From the NCBI RefSeq assembly GCF_013410455.1, contig NZ_JACCFW010000001.1, forward strand, positions 1,628,929-1,692,928: a DNA stretch of 64,000 nt, written 5' to 3'. The notes below the pieces were generated by a model. That model was not told the origin of the DNA. It ran no database searches and saw only the letters and a program-made list of their open reading frames with translations. Made by a program: the position numbers and the translations under genes. This DNA is from Allobranchiibius huperziae. Its GTDB lineage: Bacteria > Actinomycetota > Actinomycetes > Actinomycetales > Dermatophilaceae. This document shows positions 52,976-60,835 of the stretch, piece by piece (within the stretch, counting starts at the first letter, position 1; the number at the start of each line of letters is the position of its first letter).

Positions 52976-53854
52976 TCAGTCGAGGCGCACGCCGCCGATG
53001 CGCAACAGCTCCTGGAGTCGCTCGGCGTCGGTCGAAGACTCCGGGAGGTGCACGATCATCCGCAGCTCGGCGGCCCCGTCGATCGCGTAGCTGAGGGTGT
53101 TCAACCGGATCGTCCCGACCGGCGGGCAACGGAACTGCTTGTGCTGCGGTCCCGGCGGCCGGATCTCCTGCCGGGCCCACGCCTCCCGGAAGAGGGCGCT
53201 GGACCCTGACAGCCTCTCGATCAAGGCCTCCCACGTGGCATCGCCGATGTGGTCGGCGTACCGCTGGCGCAGGTTCGCGACCATCCGACCGAACAGGTCG
53301 GGGTTGATGGGACGCACGTCCTCTCCGGCGACGGCGACGCGCCACAGCACGTTGCGCTCCATGCCGCTGGCGGTTACCACCCAGGGGAAGATCGCAGCGT
53401 ACGAGGAGTTGTTGGCGATCAGGTCGTACCGCCCGTTGTAGATGCACGCCGGGCTCGGGTCGAGCCGGTCGAGCACGTGCACGGCGTCGGGCGGCAACGT
53501 CTCCGGCATCGCCGGCGGCATGGGCACCCCGGGTACCCGCGCCAGCCGGTAGAGGTGCCACCGCTCGGCCGAGCCCAGCTGCAGCACCCTCGCGACCGCG
53601 TCCAGGACCTGGATGCTCGCGTTGATCGGCCGGCCCTGTTCGAGCCACGTGTACCAGGTGACGCCGACCCCGGCGAGCTGGGCGACCTCCTCACGGCGCA
53701 GCCCCGGGGTGCGACGGCGGACGCCGTGCGGCAGCCCCACCGCGTCCGGTCCGACCTGCTCGCGGTGGGCACGCAGGAACCGCGCCAGCTCGCGCCGCCG
53801 CGCCGACTTCGTGTCGGTGCCCGCGCTCGCGGTGCTGAGGCCGGTCTCACTCAC
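52976..53854 (-). CDS. XRE-family regulator with MmyB-like ligand domain
   Basis: A 292-residue regulator. N-terminal helix-turn-helix: RFLRAHREQVGPDAVGLPHG, RTPGLRREEVAQLAGVGVTW and YTWLEQGRPINASIQVLDAV. The C-terminal half is MmyB-like (IYNGRYDLIANNSSYAAIFP, ELRMIVHLPESSTDAERLQE), a domain known to bind fatty acids in relatives. CAGAAT ends 6 nt before GTG 53854. It faces the MFS exporter gene over 111 nt, with a 14-bp palindrome between, and probably controls it. Confidence 0.9.
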   Translation of the reverse strand: MSETGLSTASAGTDTKSARRRELARFLRAHREQVGPDAVGLPHGVRRRTPGLRREEVAQLAGVGVTWYTWLEQGRPINASIQVLDAVARVLQLGSAERWHLYRLARVPGVPMPPAMPETLPPDAVHVLDRLDPSPACIYNGRYDLIANNSSYAAIFPWVVTASGMERNVLWRVAVAGEDVRPINPDLFGRMVANLRQRYADHIGDATWEALIERLSGSSALFREAWARQEIRPPGPQHKQFRCPPVGTIRLNTLSYAIDGAAELRMIVHLPESSTDAERLQELLRIGGVRLD

Positions 53855-53904
53855 CGTGCCATTCTGTGACACTTTCGCCCGCCGCGCGCCGCGGATCCTG
53901 GTGG

Positions 53905-53918
53905 TGCTGGTACCAGCA
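53905..53918. promoter_or_regulatory. 14-bp palindrome between regulator and exporter
   Basis: TGCTGGTACCAGCA is a perfect palindrome midway between the divergent starts, 48 nt before the MFS ATG. It is a natural candidate operator for the XRE regulator. Confidence 0.45.
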
Positions 53919-53965
53919 TGAGCGGGCTCCTCGTCCAGGTCGACCGGTGCCGGCAAGGTCGGATC

Positions 53966-55378
53966 ATGACCACCACCGCTTCGCCCGCCGGCATCCGATC
54001 GGCCCCGGCCGCAGCACCGTCCGGGATCCTGCTCACGATCCTGCTCGGCGGCCTTTTCATGAACCTGCTCGACGTGTCGATCGTCAACGTCGCCATCGGT
54101 CCACTGCAGCGCGACCTGCACGCCGGGGGAGCACAACTGCAGCTGATCGTGTCCGCGTACGTCATGGCGTACGCGGCGCTCCTGATCACCGGCGCCCGAC
54201 TCGGGGGACGCTTCGGACATCGACGGATGTTCCGTGCCGGGCTGCTGGGTTTCAGTCTCACCTCCCTGGCCTGCGGGCTCGCCACCAGCGCCGATGCGCT
54301 GATCGCCTTGCGGGTCTCGCAGGGGGTCGCGGCGGCCTCGATGCTCCCTCAGGTGATGAGCCTGATCCAGGTGTGCTTCCCCGCCGGTCCGGCACGGGCT
54401 CGTGCTCTGGGCTGGTACGGCCTCGTGCTCGCGCTCGGCACGGTCGCCGGTCAGTTGGCGGGCGGCGTCCTGCTGCAGGCGGACATCGCCGGGTCGGGGT
54501 GGCGCAGCGTGTTCCTCATCAACGTGCCGATCGGGGTGCTGCTGTGGTGGCTCGCAGGATCACAGCTGCCGACACGGACGTCGGTCCCGGTCGACGGTCT
54601 CGACCTGCCGGGCGTCGTCTGCTTCGGCGCTGTCATCAGTCTGGTCGTCGTGCCCCTGGTGCTCGGTCGGAGCCAGGGCTGGCCGGCCTGGGGGTGGGTC
54701 GCCTGGGGCTGCGCGGCGTTCGGAACCATCCTCATGGTCCTCATCGAACGGCGCTCCGTGGCACCCGTCCTGCCCGCGGACGTGCTGCGGACCAGCGGCC
54801 TGCTGCCCGGGATCGCGCTGTGCATGCTGACGGTCGGCGGATACGCCGGCTATCTCTTCACCCTCTCCCTGCACCTGCAGACAGCGCTTCGGATGGGCCC
54901 GCTGGCCACCGGCATCGCGTTCCTGCCCCTGGCTGCCGGCTTCGCGGCGGCATCACTCAGCAGTCCGCGCCTGCCGAGGCGGCTGACCCGGTGGTTGATC
55001 CCGGTGGGACTGCTGGGGTGCGTCGCCACCTACCCCGTGCTCGGTGCCGTGGTGGGCGACGGCGCGCGGCCGTCCACCGGCTTCTACCTGCTCCTGGTCG
55101 TCCTGGGCGCCGGCCAGGGGTACGCGGTGACGCCGGTGATCGGGCTGTCGCTGGCCGCCGTGCCGGTGCGGCGGGCAGCAGAGGCGAGCGGGCTGCTGTC
55201 CTCCGCCTTCCAGCTCGCCCAGGTGGCAGGGGTGACGGGGGTCGGCTCGCTCTACCTCGACCGAGCCGGCAGTGCGGGCTCGGCGGGCGCCGTGCGGACG
55301 GTCTGCGAGGTGCTGGCCTTCGCCGCTGCGGCCGCCCTTGTCTGCAGCGTGCGACTGCTGCGGGTGTCGCCCGGCTGA
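53966..55378 (+). CDS. MFS drug-efflux transporter (DHA2-like)
   Basis: A 470-residue major facilitator with about fourteen hydrophobic segments. Motif A is LGGRFGHRRMFRAGLLGFSL; the first helix has LGGLFMNLLDVSIVNVAIG and the fifth GPLGW-like ARALGWYGLVLALGTVAGQL (motif C region). The DHA2 family exports drugs or antiseptics using the proton gradient. ATG 53966 with AAGG seven nt upstream is preferred to ATG 53918, which falls on the palindrome. It is likely controlled by the divergent MmyB-like regulator. Confidence 0.9.
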   Translation: MTTTASPAGIRSAPAAAPSGILLTILLGGLFMNLLDVSIVNVAIGPLQRDLHAGGAQLQLIVSAYVMAYAALLITGARLGGRFGHRRMFRAGLLGFSLTSLACGLATSADALIALRVSQGVAAASMLPQVMSLIQVCFPAGPARARALGWYGLVLALGTVAGQLAGGVLLQADIAGSGWRSVFLINVPIGVLLWWLAGSQLPTRTSVPVDGLDLPGVVCFGAVISLVVVPLVLGRSQGWPAWGWVAWGCAAFGTILMVLIERRSVAPVLPADVLRTSGLLPGIALCMLTVGGYAGYLFTLSLHLQTALRMGPLATGIAFLPLAAGFAAASLSSPRLPRRLTRWLIPVGLLGCVATYPVLGAVVGDGARPSTGFYLLLVVLGAGQGYAVTPVIGLSLAAVPVRRAAEASGLLSSAFQLAQVAGVTGVGSLYLDRAGSAGSAGAVRTVCEVLAFAAAAALVCSVRLLRVSPG

Positions 55379-55387
55379 TCGAGCGGC

Positions 55388-56251
55388 TCAGTCGTCGTCT
55401 TCGACGCTGCCGGACCGGGCCGGGTCGAGCGCGAGCTCCTGGGCCCGCTCGGGCAGCGGGGGTGCGATGCCGCCGTGCGCAGGGCACAGATCGCGGAAGC
55501 TGCACCAGTCGCACAAGCGGGAAGGGCTGGGTCGCCAGTCACCGTCGCTGGCGGCGCGTTCGATGGCCGCCCAGAGGGCACGCACCTTGCGCTCGGTGGC
55601 GAGCAGGTCGTGCTCCTCCGGCTCGTAGCGCACCAGCTCGGAGTTGCCCAGGTAGACCAGCTGCAGCATCCGCGGCACGACGCCGCGCGTGCGCCAGAGC
55701 ACCAGCGCGTAGAACTTCATCTGGAAGAGCGCCTTGGCCTCGAACAGCTGCGAGGGCGAACGCCCGGTCTTGTAGTCGACGACCCGCAACTCGCCGCCGG
55801 GGGCGACATCCAGCCTGTCGACGTACCCCCGCAGCGTCAGTCCGTCGACCTCGACCTCGACATAGAGCTCGCGCTCGGCCGGCTCCAGGCGGGTCGGGTC
55901 CTCCAGCTCGAACCAGCGCTCGACCAGCACGGCGGCGTCGGCGACCCACTGCCGCATCGCATCGGGGCCCTCGGCCACCAGGGCGGCCAGCTCGGGCTCG
56001 GCCTCGACGAGTGCGTCCCACTGCGGGCCGATCAGGGTGCGCGCGTGCTCGACCGTGCGCTGCGGCGCCGGGACGTCGAAGAGCCGCTCCAGCACCGCAT
56101 GCACCAGCGTGCCGCGCGCGGCGGCGGGGCTCGGCGGCTCCGGGAGCCTGTCGATGGTGCGGAAGCGGTAGAGCAACGGGCACTGCATGAAGTCCGATGC
56201 GCGGCTCGGTGAGAGCGCCGCGGTGCGGGGGAGTGCCGTGTGCTGAGCCAT
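55388..56251 (-). CDS. RecB-like PD-(D/E)XK nuclease
   Basis: A 287-residue RecB-family exonuclease-like protein. It opens SPSRASDFMQCPLLYRFRTI, the first Cys/Fe-S or structural motif; the nuclease core is GYVDRLDVAPGGELRVVDYK followed by TG (the DxK motif), and Cys residues near the end (LCDWCSFRDLCPAH) complete an Fe-S type motif. It is adjacent to the M50 protease/trmI/proteasome-ATPase genes as in mycobacteria (Rv2119 position). TACAGT ends 7 nt before ATG 56251. Cellular role unknown; DNA repair is inferred. Confidence 0.9.
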   Translation of the reverse strand: MAQHTALPRTAALSPSRASDFMQCPLLYRFRTIDRLPEPPSPAAARGTLVHAVLERLFDVPAPQRTVEHARTLIGPQWDALVEAEPELAALVAEGPDAMRQWVADAAVLVERWFELEDPTRLEPAERELYVEVEVDGLTLRGYVDRLDVAPGGELRVVDYKTGRSPSQLFEAKALFQMKFYALVLWRTRGVVPRMLQLVYLGNSELVRYEPEEHDLLATERKVRALWAAIERAASDGDWRPSPSRLCDWCSFRDLCPAHGGIAPPLPERAQELALDPARSGSVEDDD

Positions 56252-56444
56252 GCAGGTGACTGTAGGACCGCGCGCCGACAACGCCCCGCACAACCTGCCG
56301 CGCGGCGCATGCGTGGTGCAGGAGAACGACGTACGCGTCGCGATCCCTTCATGCGAGCCACGACCCCGGCACGACGTCACCGCGCGGTCCCTCATCAGGC
56401 CGGCGGGGTGGGTCGGGTCGGTGGGAGCGCACCGCCCGGTCGGT

Positions 56445-56546
56445 CTTGGAGGAGAGAAACCGAATCGCCGACAACCCACCCGGTCAGGTCTTCCCGACGC
56501 AGCAGAATGGCCACGGTGCCTACAACCGACGCGACGTGGTCCGGCA
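56445..56546. repeat. 51-bp repeat pair, locus D
   Basis: Two diverged 51-bp units, 56445-56495 and 56496-56546, aligned on CGACAACCC and CTACAACCG; the second also shares GCAG-AATGG with locus C. Similarity to the units at 24112-24213 is partial, but period and phase agree. Lies in a divergent promoter region. Confidence 0.5.
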
Positions 56547-56668
56547 GCGGCACGTAATCGACACCGGCGTCCTCCCGGCCGCCCGTGAACGGGCTCGACA
56601 GCGAGCAGTTGCAGCGGGCCACCACGCACCCGACAGTCGGCTCTGAAGTGCTGGACAGGGCCTGCGAC

Positions 56669-56674
56669 TAGCCT
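56669..56674 (+). promoter_or_regulatory. -10 element (TAGCCT) of the M50 gene
   Basis: TAGCCT ends 6 nt before ATG 56681, a leaderless arrangement. Confidence 0.5.
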
Positions 56675-56680
56675 GAGGAC

Positions 56681-57814
56681 ATGCCGCGAACCCCCGAAGC
56701 TCCCGGCCCCGGGTGGCAGATCGGCCAGGTCCGCGGCGTGCCCGTCTATCTGGGCCGCAGCTGGCCCATCATCGCGATCTTCATCGTGGTCACCTTCGGG
56801 CCGCAGGTGCACGGAGTCCTGCCCGAGCTCGGCTCCGGAGGCGCCTACCTCGTCGCGATCGGCTACGTCCTGCTGCTCCTGCTGTCCGTGCTCGTGCACG
56901 AGGGCTCGCACGCGCTGGTGGGGCAGTGGCGGGGATACCGGGTGCGCCAGATCGTCGCGGACCTGTGGGGCGGGCACACGTCGTACGACACGGCCGACAC
57001 CACACCGCTCTCCAGCGCCATGGTCGCCGTCGCCGGACCGCTGAGCAACGGGGTGCTCGCGGGCCTCGGTTACCTGGTGCTGCAGGGCACCGACGGCGGC
57101 GTGCCCCGGCTTCTGGTGCAGGTCTTCGTATGGACCAACGGGTTCGTCGCGGTGTTCAACCTGCTGCCGGGCCTGCCGCTCGACGGCGGATTCCTCGTCG
57201 ACTCGCTCGTATGGCGGATCACCGGTTCGCGCGCCACCGGTCTGCTGGTCGCCGGATGGTGCGGCAGGGTCGTCGCCGTCCTCGTCGTGGTCGCCGCCTT
57301 CGGGCGCTCGATGCTGGACGGCGGTCAGGTCGACCTCTACACGGTTGTCTGGGCCGTCCTGATCGCGGGCTTCCTATGGGTGGGCGCGACGAGCGCCATC
57401 GCGAGATCCTCCGCGAGTCGGGTCATCTCACGGGTGACCGTGCGGCAGCTGCTGACCCGGGTGACCCTGGTCCCGTCCGGCACGCCGCTCTCCCGGCTGC
57501 GCGGTGACGGTGACCTCGTGGTCACCGACCCGGCGGGGGTGCCCTGGGGATTCGCGACCGCCGCCGACCGGGCCCGCGTTCCCGCGGGCATCGGCAGCGC
57601 GCCCGTGGACGCGGTCGCGCGGCGCCAGCCGCAGGGCTGGGTGGCCCAGGTGGACTCGGTGGACGACGACTGCACGGAGCTCATCACGGCGGTGCAGTCG
57701 GCCGACCCCGCACCGGAACAACTGCTGGTGACGCTCCGAGACGGCCGGCCTGTCGGCATCATCCGGACGGCTGACCTCGGACAGGCTCTGCAGGCCGCCT
57801 CCCGGGCTCACTAG
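56681..57814 (+). CDS. site-2 protease family (M50) metalloprotease
   Basis: A 377-residue membrane metalloprotease. Zinc site HEGSH at residues 73-77 (HExxH form), and the third ligand aspartate in NLLPGLPLDGGFLVDSL. Helices surround both, as in Rip1-like intramembrane proteases, but the usual PDZ domain is missing; the C-terminal 120 residues (LLTRVTLVPSGTPLSRLRGD onward) look like a CBS-type regulatory pair. Substrate unknown. It sits upstream of trmI as in other actinobacteria, and the TAG stop of this gene is part of the trmI -10. Confidence 0.88.
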   Translation: MPRTPEAPGPGWQIGQVRGVPVYLGRSWPIIAIFIVVTFGPQVHGVLPELGSGGAYLVAIGYVLLLLLSVLVHEGSHALVGQWRGYRVRQIVADLWGGHTSYDTADTTPLSSAMVAVAGPLSNGVLAGLGYLVLQGTDGGVPRLLVQVFVWTNGFVAVFNLLPGLPLDGGFLVDSLVWRITGSRATGLLVAGWCGRVVAVLVVVAAFGRSMLDGGQVDLYTVVWAVLIAGFLWVGATSAIARSSASRVISRVTVRQLLTRVTLVPSGTPLSRLRGDGDLVVTDPAGVPWGFATAADRARVPAGIGSAPVDAVARRQPQGWVAQVDSVDDDCTELITAVQSADPAPEQLLVTLRDGRPVGIIRTADLGQALQAASRAH

Positions 57815-57817
57815 GCT
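57812..57817 (+). promoter_or_regulatory. -10 element (TAGGCT) of trmI
   Basis: TAGGCT, sharing TAG with the M50 stop, ends 7 nt before the trmI ATG. The same arrangement occurs between fdhD and the pgsA-like gene. Confidence 0.5.
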
Positions 57818-57824
57818 GCGCCCG

Positions 57825-58823
57825 ATGACCACACCGACCGCACACGCCACGGGCGCCGACACACGACGCGGTCCGTTCACCGCAGGCGAACGCGTCCAGC
57901 TCACCGACGCCAAGGGCCGGATGCACACCATCACCCTGGGCGAGGGCAAGCAGTTCCACACCCACCGTGGCCACCTGCTGCACGACGACCTGATCGGTGC
58001 ACCGGACGGCAGCACCATCACCAACACCGCCAACGTGCAGTACCTGGCACTGCGGCCGCTGCTGTCGGACTACGTCATGTCGATGCCGCGCGGCGCGGCC
58101 GTCGTCTACCCCAAGGACGCCGGCCAGATCGTCACGATGGCCGACATCTTCCCCGGTGCCCGGGTCGTGGAGGCCGGGGTCGGCTCGGGTGCGCTCAGCA
58201 TGTCGCTGCTGCGGGCCGTGGGCGACACCGGGCACGTGCACTCCTTCGAACGCCGCGAGGACTTCGCCGACATCGCCCGCGGCAACGCCCGCGCCTTCTT
58301 CGGCGCGGACCACCCGGCATGGACGGTCACCGTGGGCGACCTGGTCGAATCGCTTCCCCAGCACGAGGCGCCGGGCTCCGTCGACCGAGTCGTGCTCGAC
58401 ATGCTGGCGCCCTGGGAGTGTCTGGAGGTGGTCGCCGAGGCGCTCGCGCCGGGTGGCGTGCTCATCGCGTACGTCGCGACCGCGACACAACTGTCCCGGG
58501 TCGCCGAAGCAGCCCGTGACCACGGCGGCTTCACCGAGCCGCAGGCGTGGGAGTCGATGGTGCGAGGCTGGCACCTGGAGGGTCTGGCGGTGCGCCCCGA
58601 ACACCGCATGCACGGGCACACCGGCTTCCTCATCACGACGCGCCGGCTGGCGCCGGGCGTCACGCCGCCGCTGCGCAAACGCCGCCCCGCGAAGGGCGCC
58701 TACGGCGAAGAGAACGACGCGTCGAGCTCGACCTGGGATGCCGAGGATCTGGGCGAGCGGCCCGTCTCGGACAAGAAGGTGCGCAAAGTTCGTCGTTCCT
58801 TAAGTGAGCCGCCCGCGAGTTGA
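57825..58823 (+). CDS. trmI: tRNA (adenine-N1-)-methyltransferase TrmI
   Basis: A 332-residue AdoMet-dependent enzyme that methylates A58 of tRNA. N-terminal beta domain (ERVQLTDAKGRMHTITLGEG), then the AdoMet-binding motif ARVVEAGVGSGALSMSLLRA, catalytic/SAM block VDRVVLDMLAPWECLEVVAE and GGVLIAYVATATQLSRVAEA. The M. tuberculosis counterpart is Rv2118c, in the same neighbourhood. The C-terminal 50 residues are basic and low-complexity (PLRKRRPAKGAYG). The ATPase gene follows after 66 nt with its own ribosome site. Confidence 0.96.
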   Translation: MTTPTAHATGADTRRGPFTAGERVQLTDAKGRMHTITLGEGKQFHTHRGHLLHDDLIGAPDGSTITNTANVQYLALRPLLSDYVMSMPRGAAVVYPKDAGQIVTMADIFPGARVVEAGVGSGALSMSLLRAVGDTGHVHSFERREDFADIARGNARAFFGADHPAWTVTVGDLVESLPQHEAPGSVDRVVLDMLAPWECLEVVAEALAPGGVLIAYVATATQLSRVAEAARDHGGFTEPQAWESMVRGWHLEGLAVRPEHRMHGHTGFLITTRRLAPGVTPPLRKRRPAKGAYGEENDASSSTWDAEDLGERPVSDKKVRKVRRSLSEPPAS

Positions 58824-58889
58824 TCAGTCCGTCGGGTTAAGGTCGAGTGACATCACTCGCGAAGCGCGCCGCTCCATGCAGGAGGCCTG

Positions 58890-60626
58890 ATGTCCGACCA
58901 GCAGCCCCACGAGTCCACGCCCTACGACGCCGTCGAGAGCCTCCAGCAGGAGGTCAAGGCGCTGCGCACCCGCCTGAACGCCGCGAGTGCGGGCCGTAAC
59001 CCGCAGCTCACTCAGCAGGTCAACCAACTGCAGTCCTCCGTGGGCACCCTCTCGGCACAGAACGAGCGGCTCGTGCGCACCTTGGGCGAGGCCCGCGAAC
59101 AGATCGTCACGCTCAAGGGGGAGGTCGACCGACTCGCACAGCCGCCCGCGGCGTACGGCGTGGTCCTCGCCGTGCGGGACGACGCGACGGCCGACATCCT
59201 CAACAGCGGGCGCAAGATGCGCGTCGCGGTCAGCCCGACCGTCGAGCCGGAGGTGCTGCAGCCGGGCCGCGAGGTGCTGCTCAACGAGGCGATGAACATC
59301 GTCGCGGTGACCGGGTACGAGTCCATCGGCGAGCTCGTCACGGTCAAGGACCTGCTCGACGACACTCGGATCCTCGTCGTCGCGCACACCGACGAGGAGC
59401 GGGTCTGCCGCCGCGCCGCGAGCCTGGACGGGCAGACCGTACGCGCCGGCGACTCGCTGCTGCTCGACAGCCGCAGCGGCTTCGTCTACGAGCGCATCCC
59501 CAAGGCCGAGGTCGCGGACCTCGTGCTCGAAGAGGTGCCCGACATCCAGTACGAGGACATCGGCGGCCTGGCCGGGCAGATCGAGCAGATCCGCGACGCG
59601 GTCGAGTTGCCCTACCTGCACAAGGAACTCTTCCGCGAGCACGCGCTGCGGCCGCCGAAGGGCGTGCTGCTCTACGGTCCTCCCGGGTGCGGCAAGACGC
59701 TCATCGCCAAGGCGGTCGCGGCGTCGCTGGCCCGCAAGGTCGCCGAGAAGACCGGGCGCACCGAGACGCGCAGCTACTTCCTCAACATCAAGGGTCCGGA
59801 GCTGCTCAACAAGTACGTCGGCGAGACCGAGCGGCACATCCGGCTGATCTTCCAGCGCGCTCGCGAGAAGTCCTCCGACGGCACGCCCGTGGTGGTCTTC
59901 TTCGATGAGATGGAGAGCCTCTTCCGCACCCGCGGGTCTGGCGTCTCCTCCGACGTGGAGACGACGATCGTCCCGCAGCTGTTGTCGGAGATCGACGGTG
60001 TGGAGCGCCTGGAGAACGTCATCGTGATCGGTGCCTCCAACCGCGAGGACATGATCGACCCGGCGATCCTGCGGCCCGGTCGGCTCGACGTGAAGATCAA
60101 GATCGAGCGGCCGGACGCCGAGAGCGCCCGGGACATCTTCGAGAAGTACCTCACCGTCACGCTGCCGCTGCACGCGGACGACCTGGCGGAGCACGGCGGT
60201 TCGGCGCAGGAGACGGTGACCGACATGATCCAGGCGACCGTCGAGCGGATGTACACCGAGATCGACGAGAACAAATTCCTGGAGGTCACCTACGCCAGTG
60301 GCGACAAGGAGGTCCTCTACTTCAAGGACTTCAACTCCGGCGCGATGATCCAGAACATCGTCGACCGCGCGAAGAAGATGGCGATCAAGGACCAGATCAC
60401 CCTGGGCGCCAAGGGCATTCGCATCGATCACCTGCTGCGCGCGTGCGTCGATGAGTTCAAGGAGAACGAGGACCTGCCCAACACCACGAACCCCGACGAC
60501 TGGGCGCGGATCTCCGGCAAGAAGGGCGAGCGGATCGTCTACATCCGCACGCTCATCGACGGCAAGGACGGTTCGGAGCCCGGGCGCGCGATCGACTCGA
60601 TCGCCAACACGGGTCAGTACCTGTAG
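58890..60626 (+). CDS. mpa: proteasome-associated AAA ATPase (Mpa/ARC)
   Basis: A 578-residue hexameric ATPase that unfolds Pup-tagged proteins for the 20S proteasome. N-terminal coiled coil (about 10-85; [17 protein letters not shown]) binds Pup; two OB-fold regions follow. Walker A GPPGCGKT is at 263-270, Walker [10 protein letters not shown] with Asp339/Glu340, then the AAA second region [17 protein letters not shown]. The last residues are GQYL, the tail that docks into the proteasome and opens its gate. GGAGG lies four nt before the ATG. The usual dop-pup-prcBA genes do not follow. Confidence 0.96.
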   Translation: MSDQQPHESTPYDAVESLQQEVKALRTRLNAASAGRNPQLTQQVNQLQSSVGTLSAQNERLVRTLGEAREQIVTLKGEVDRLAQPPAAYGVVLAVRDDATADILNSGRKMRVAVSPTVEPEVLQPGREVLLNEAMNIVAVTGYESIGELVTVKDLLDDTRILVVAHTDEERVCRRAASLDGQTVRAGDSLLLDSRSGFVYERIPKAEVADLVLEEVPDIQYEDIGGLAGQIEQIRDAVELPYLHKELFREHALRPPKGVLLYGPPGCGKTLIAKAVAASLARKVAEKTGRTETRSYFLNIKGPELLNKYVGETERHIRLIFQRAREKSSDGTPVVVFFDEMESLFRTRGSGVSSDVETTIVPQLLSEIDGVERLENVIVIGASNREDMIDPAILRPGRLDVKIKIERPDAESARDIFEKYLTVTLPLHADDLAEHGGSAQETVTDMIQATVERMYTEIDENKFLEVTYASGDKEVLYFKDFNSGAMIQNIVDRAKKMAIKDQITLGAKGIRIDHLLRACVDEFKENEDLPNTTNPDDWARISGKKGERIVYIRTLIDGKDGSEPGRAIDSIANTGQYL

Positions 60627-60646
60627 TCCTCGGGCCAAGACCTATC

Positions 60647-60700
60647 GGCGGTTGTCCGCAGTTTCGGGACCCCGTCCGCACGAAACTGCGGACAACCGCC
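60647..60700. terminator. 20-bp perfect hairpin after the proteasome ATPase
   Basis: GGCGGTTGTCCGCAGTTTCG (60647-60666) pairs fully with 60681-60700 around a 14-nt loop, starting 21 nt after the ATPase stop. Strong U-poor terminator or insertion scar. Ends in GGACAACCGCC, similar to the end of the hairpin at 17466-17507. Confidence 0.75.
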
Positions 60701-60835
60701 GGCAGCGTCCGACAGCGTCGGACCGGGACAGCCGATACCTCCGCCGCGTAACGGCCACTCGCCACCTACGGCGCAGTAGTTTGAGGCCGCGGCCTCTGCT
60801 CTGCCGTGTCCTGCTCCGTCGGAAGTGGTCCCCCC

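Larger units (their letters stand above)
56252..56680. other. 429-nt divergent intergenic region
   Basis: Between the nuclease start (minus) and the M50 start (plus). It contains the nuclease -10 (TACAGT at 56259-56264 on the minus strand), the 51-bp repeat D (56445-56546) and the M50 -10 at 56669. I found no convincing gene. A 76-codon minus-strand frame at 56395-56625 mostly translates the repeats and lacks a ribosome site. Confidence 0.6.

Noticed and set aside
56395-56625. 76-codon minus-strand gene
   Set aside because: It mostly translates the 51-bp repeats, has no ribosome site or -10 and no recognised domain.
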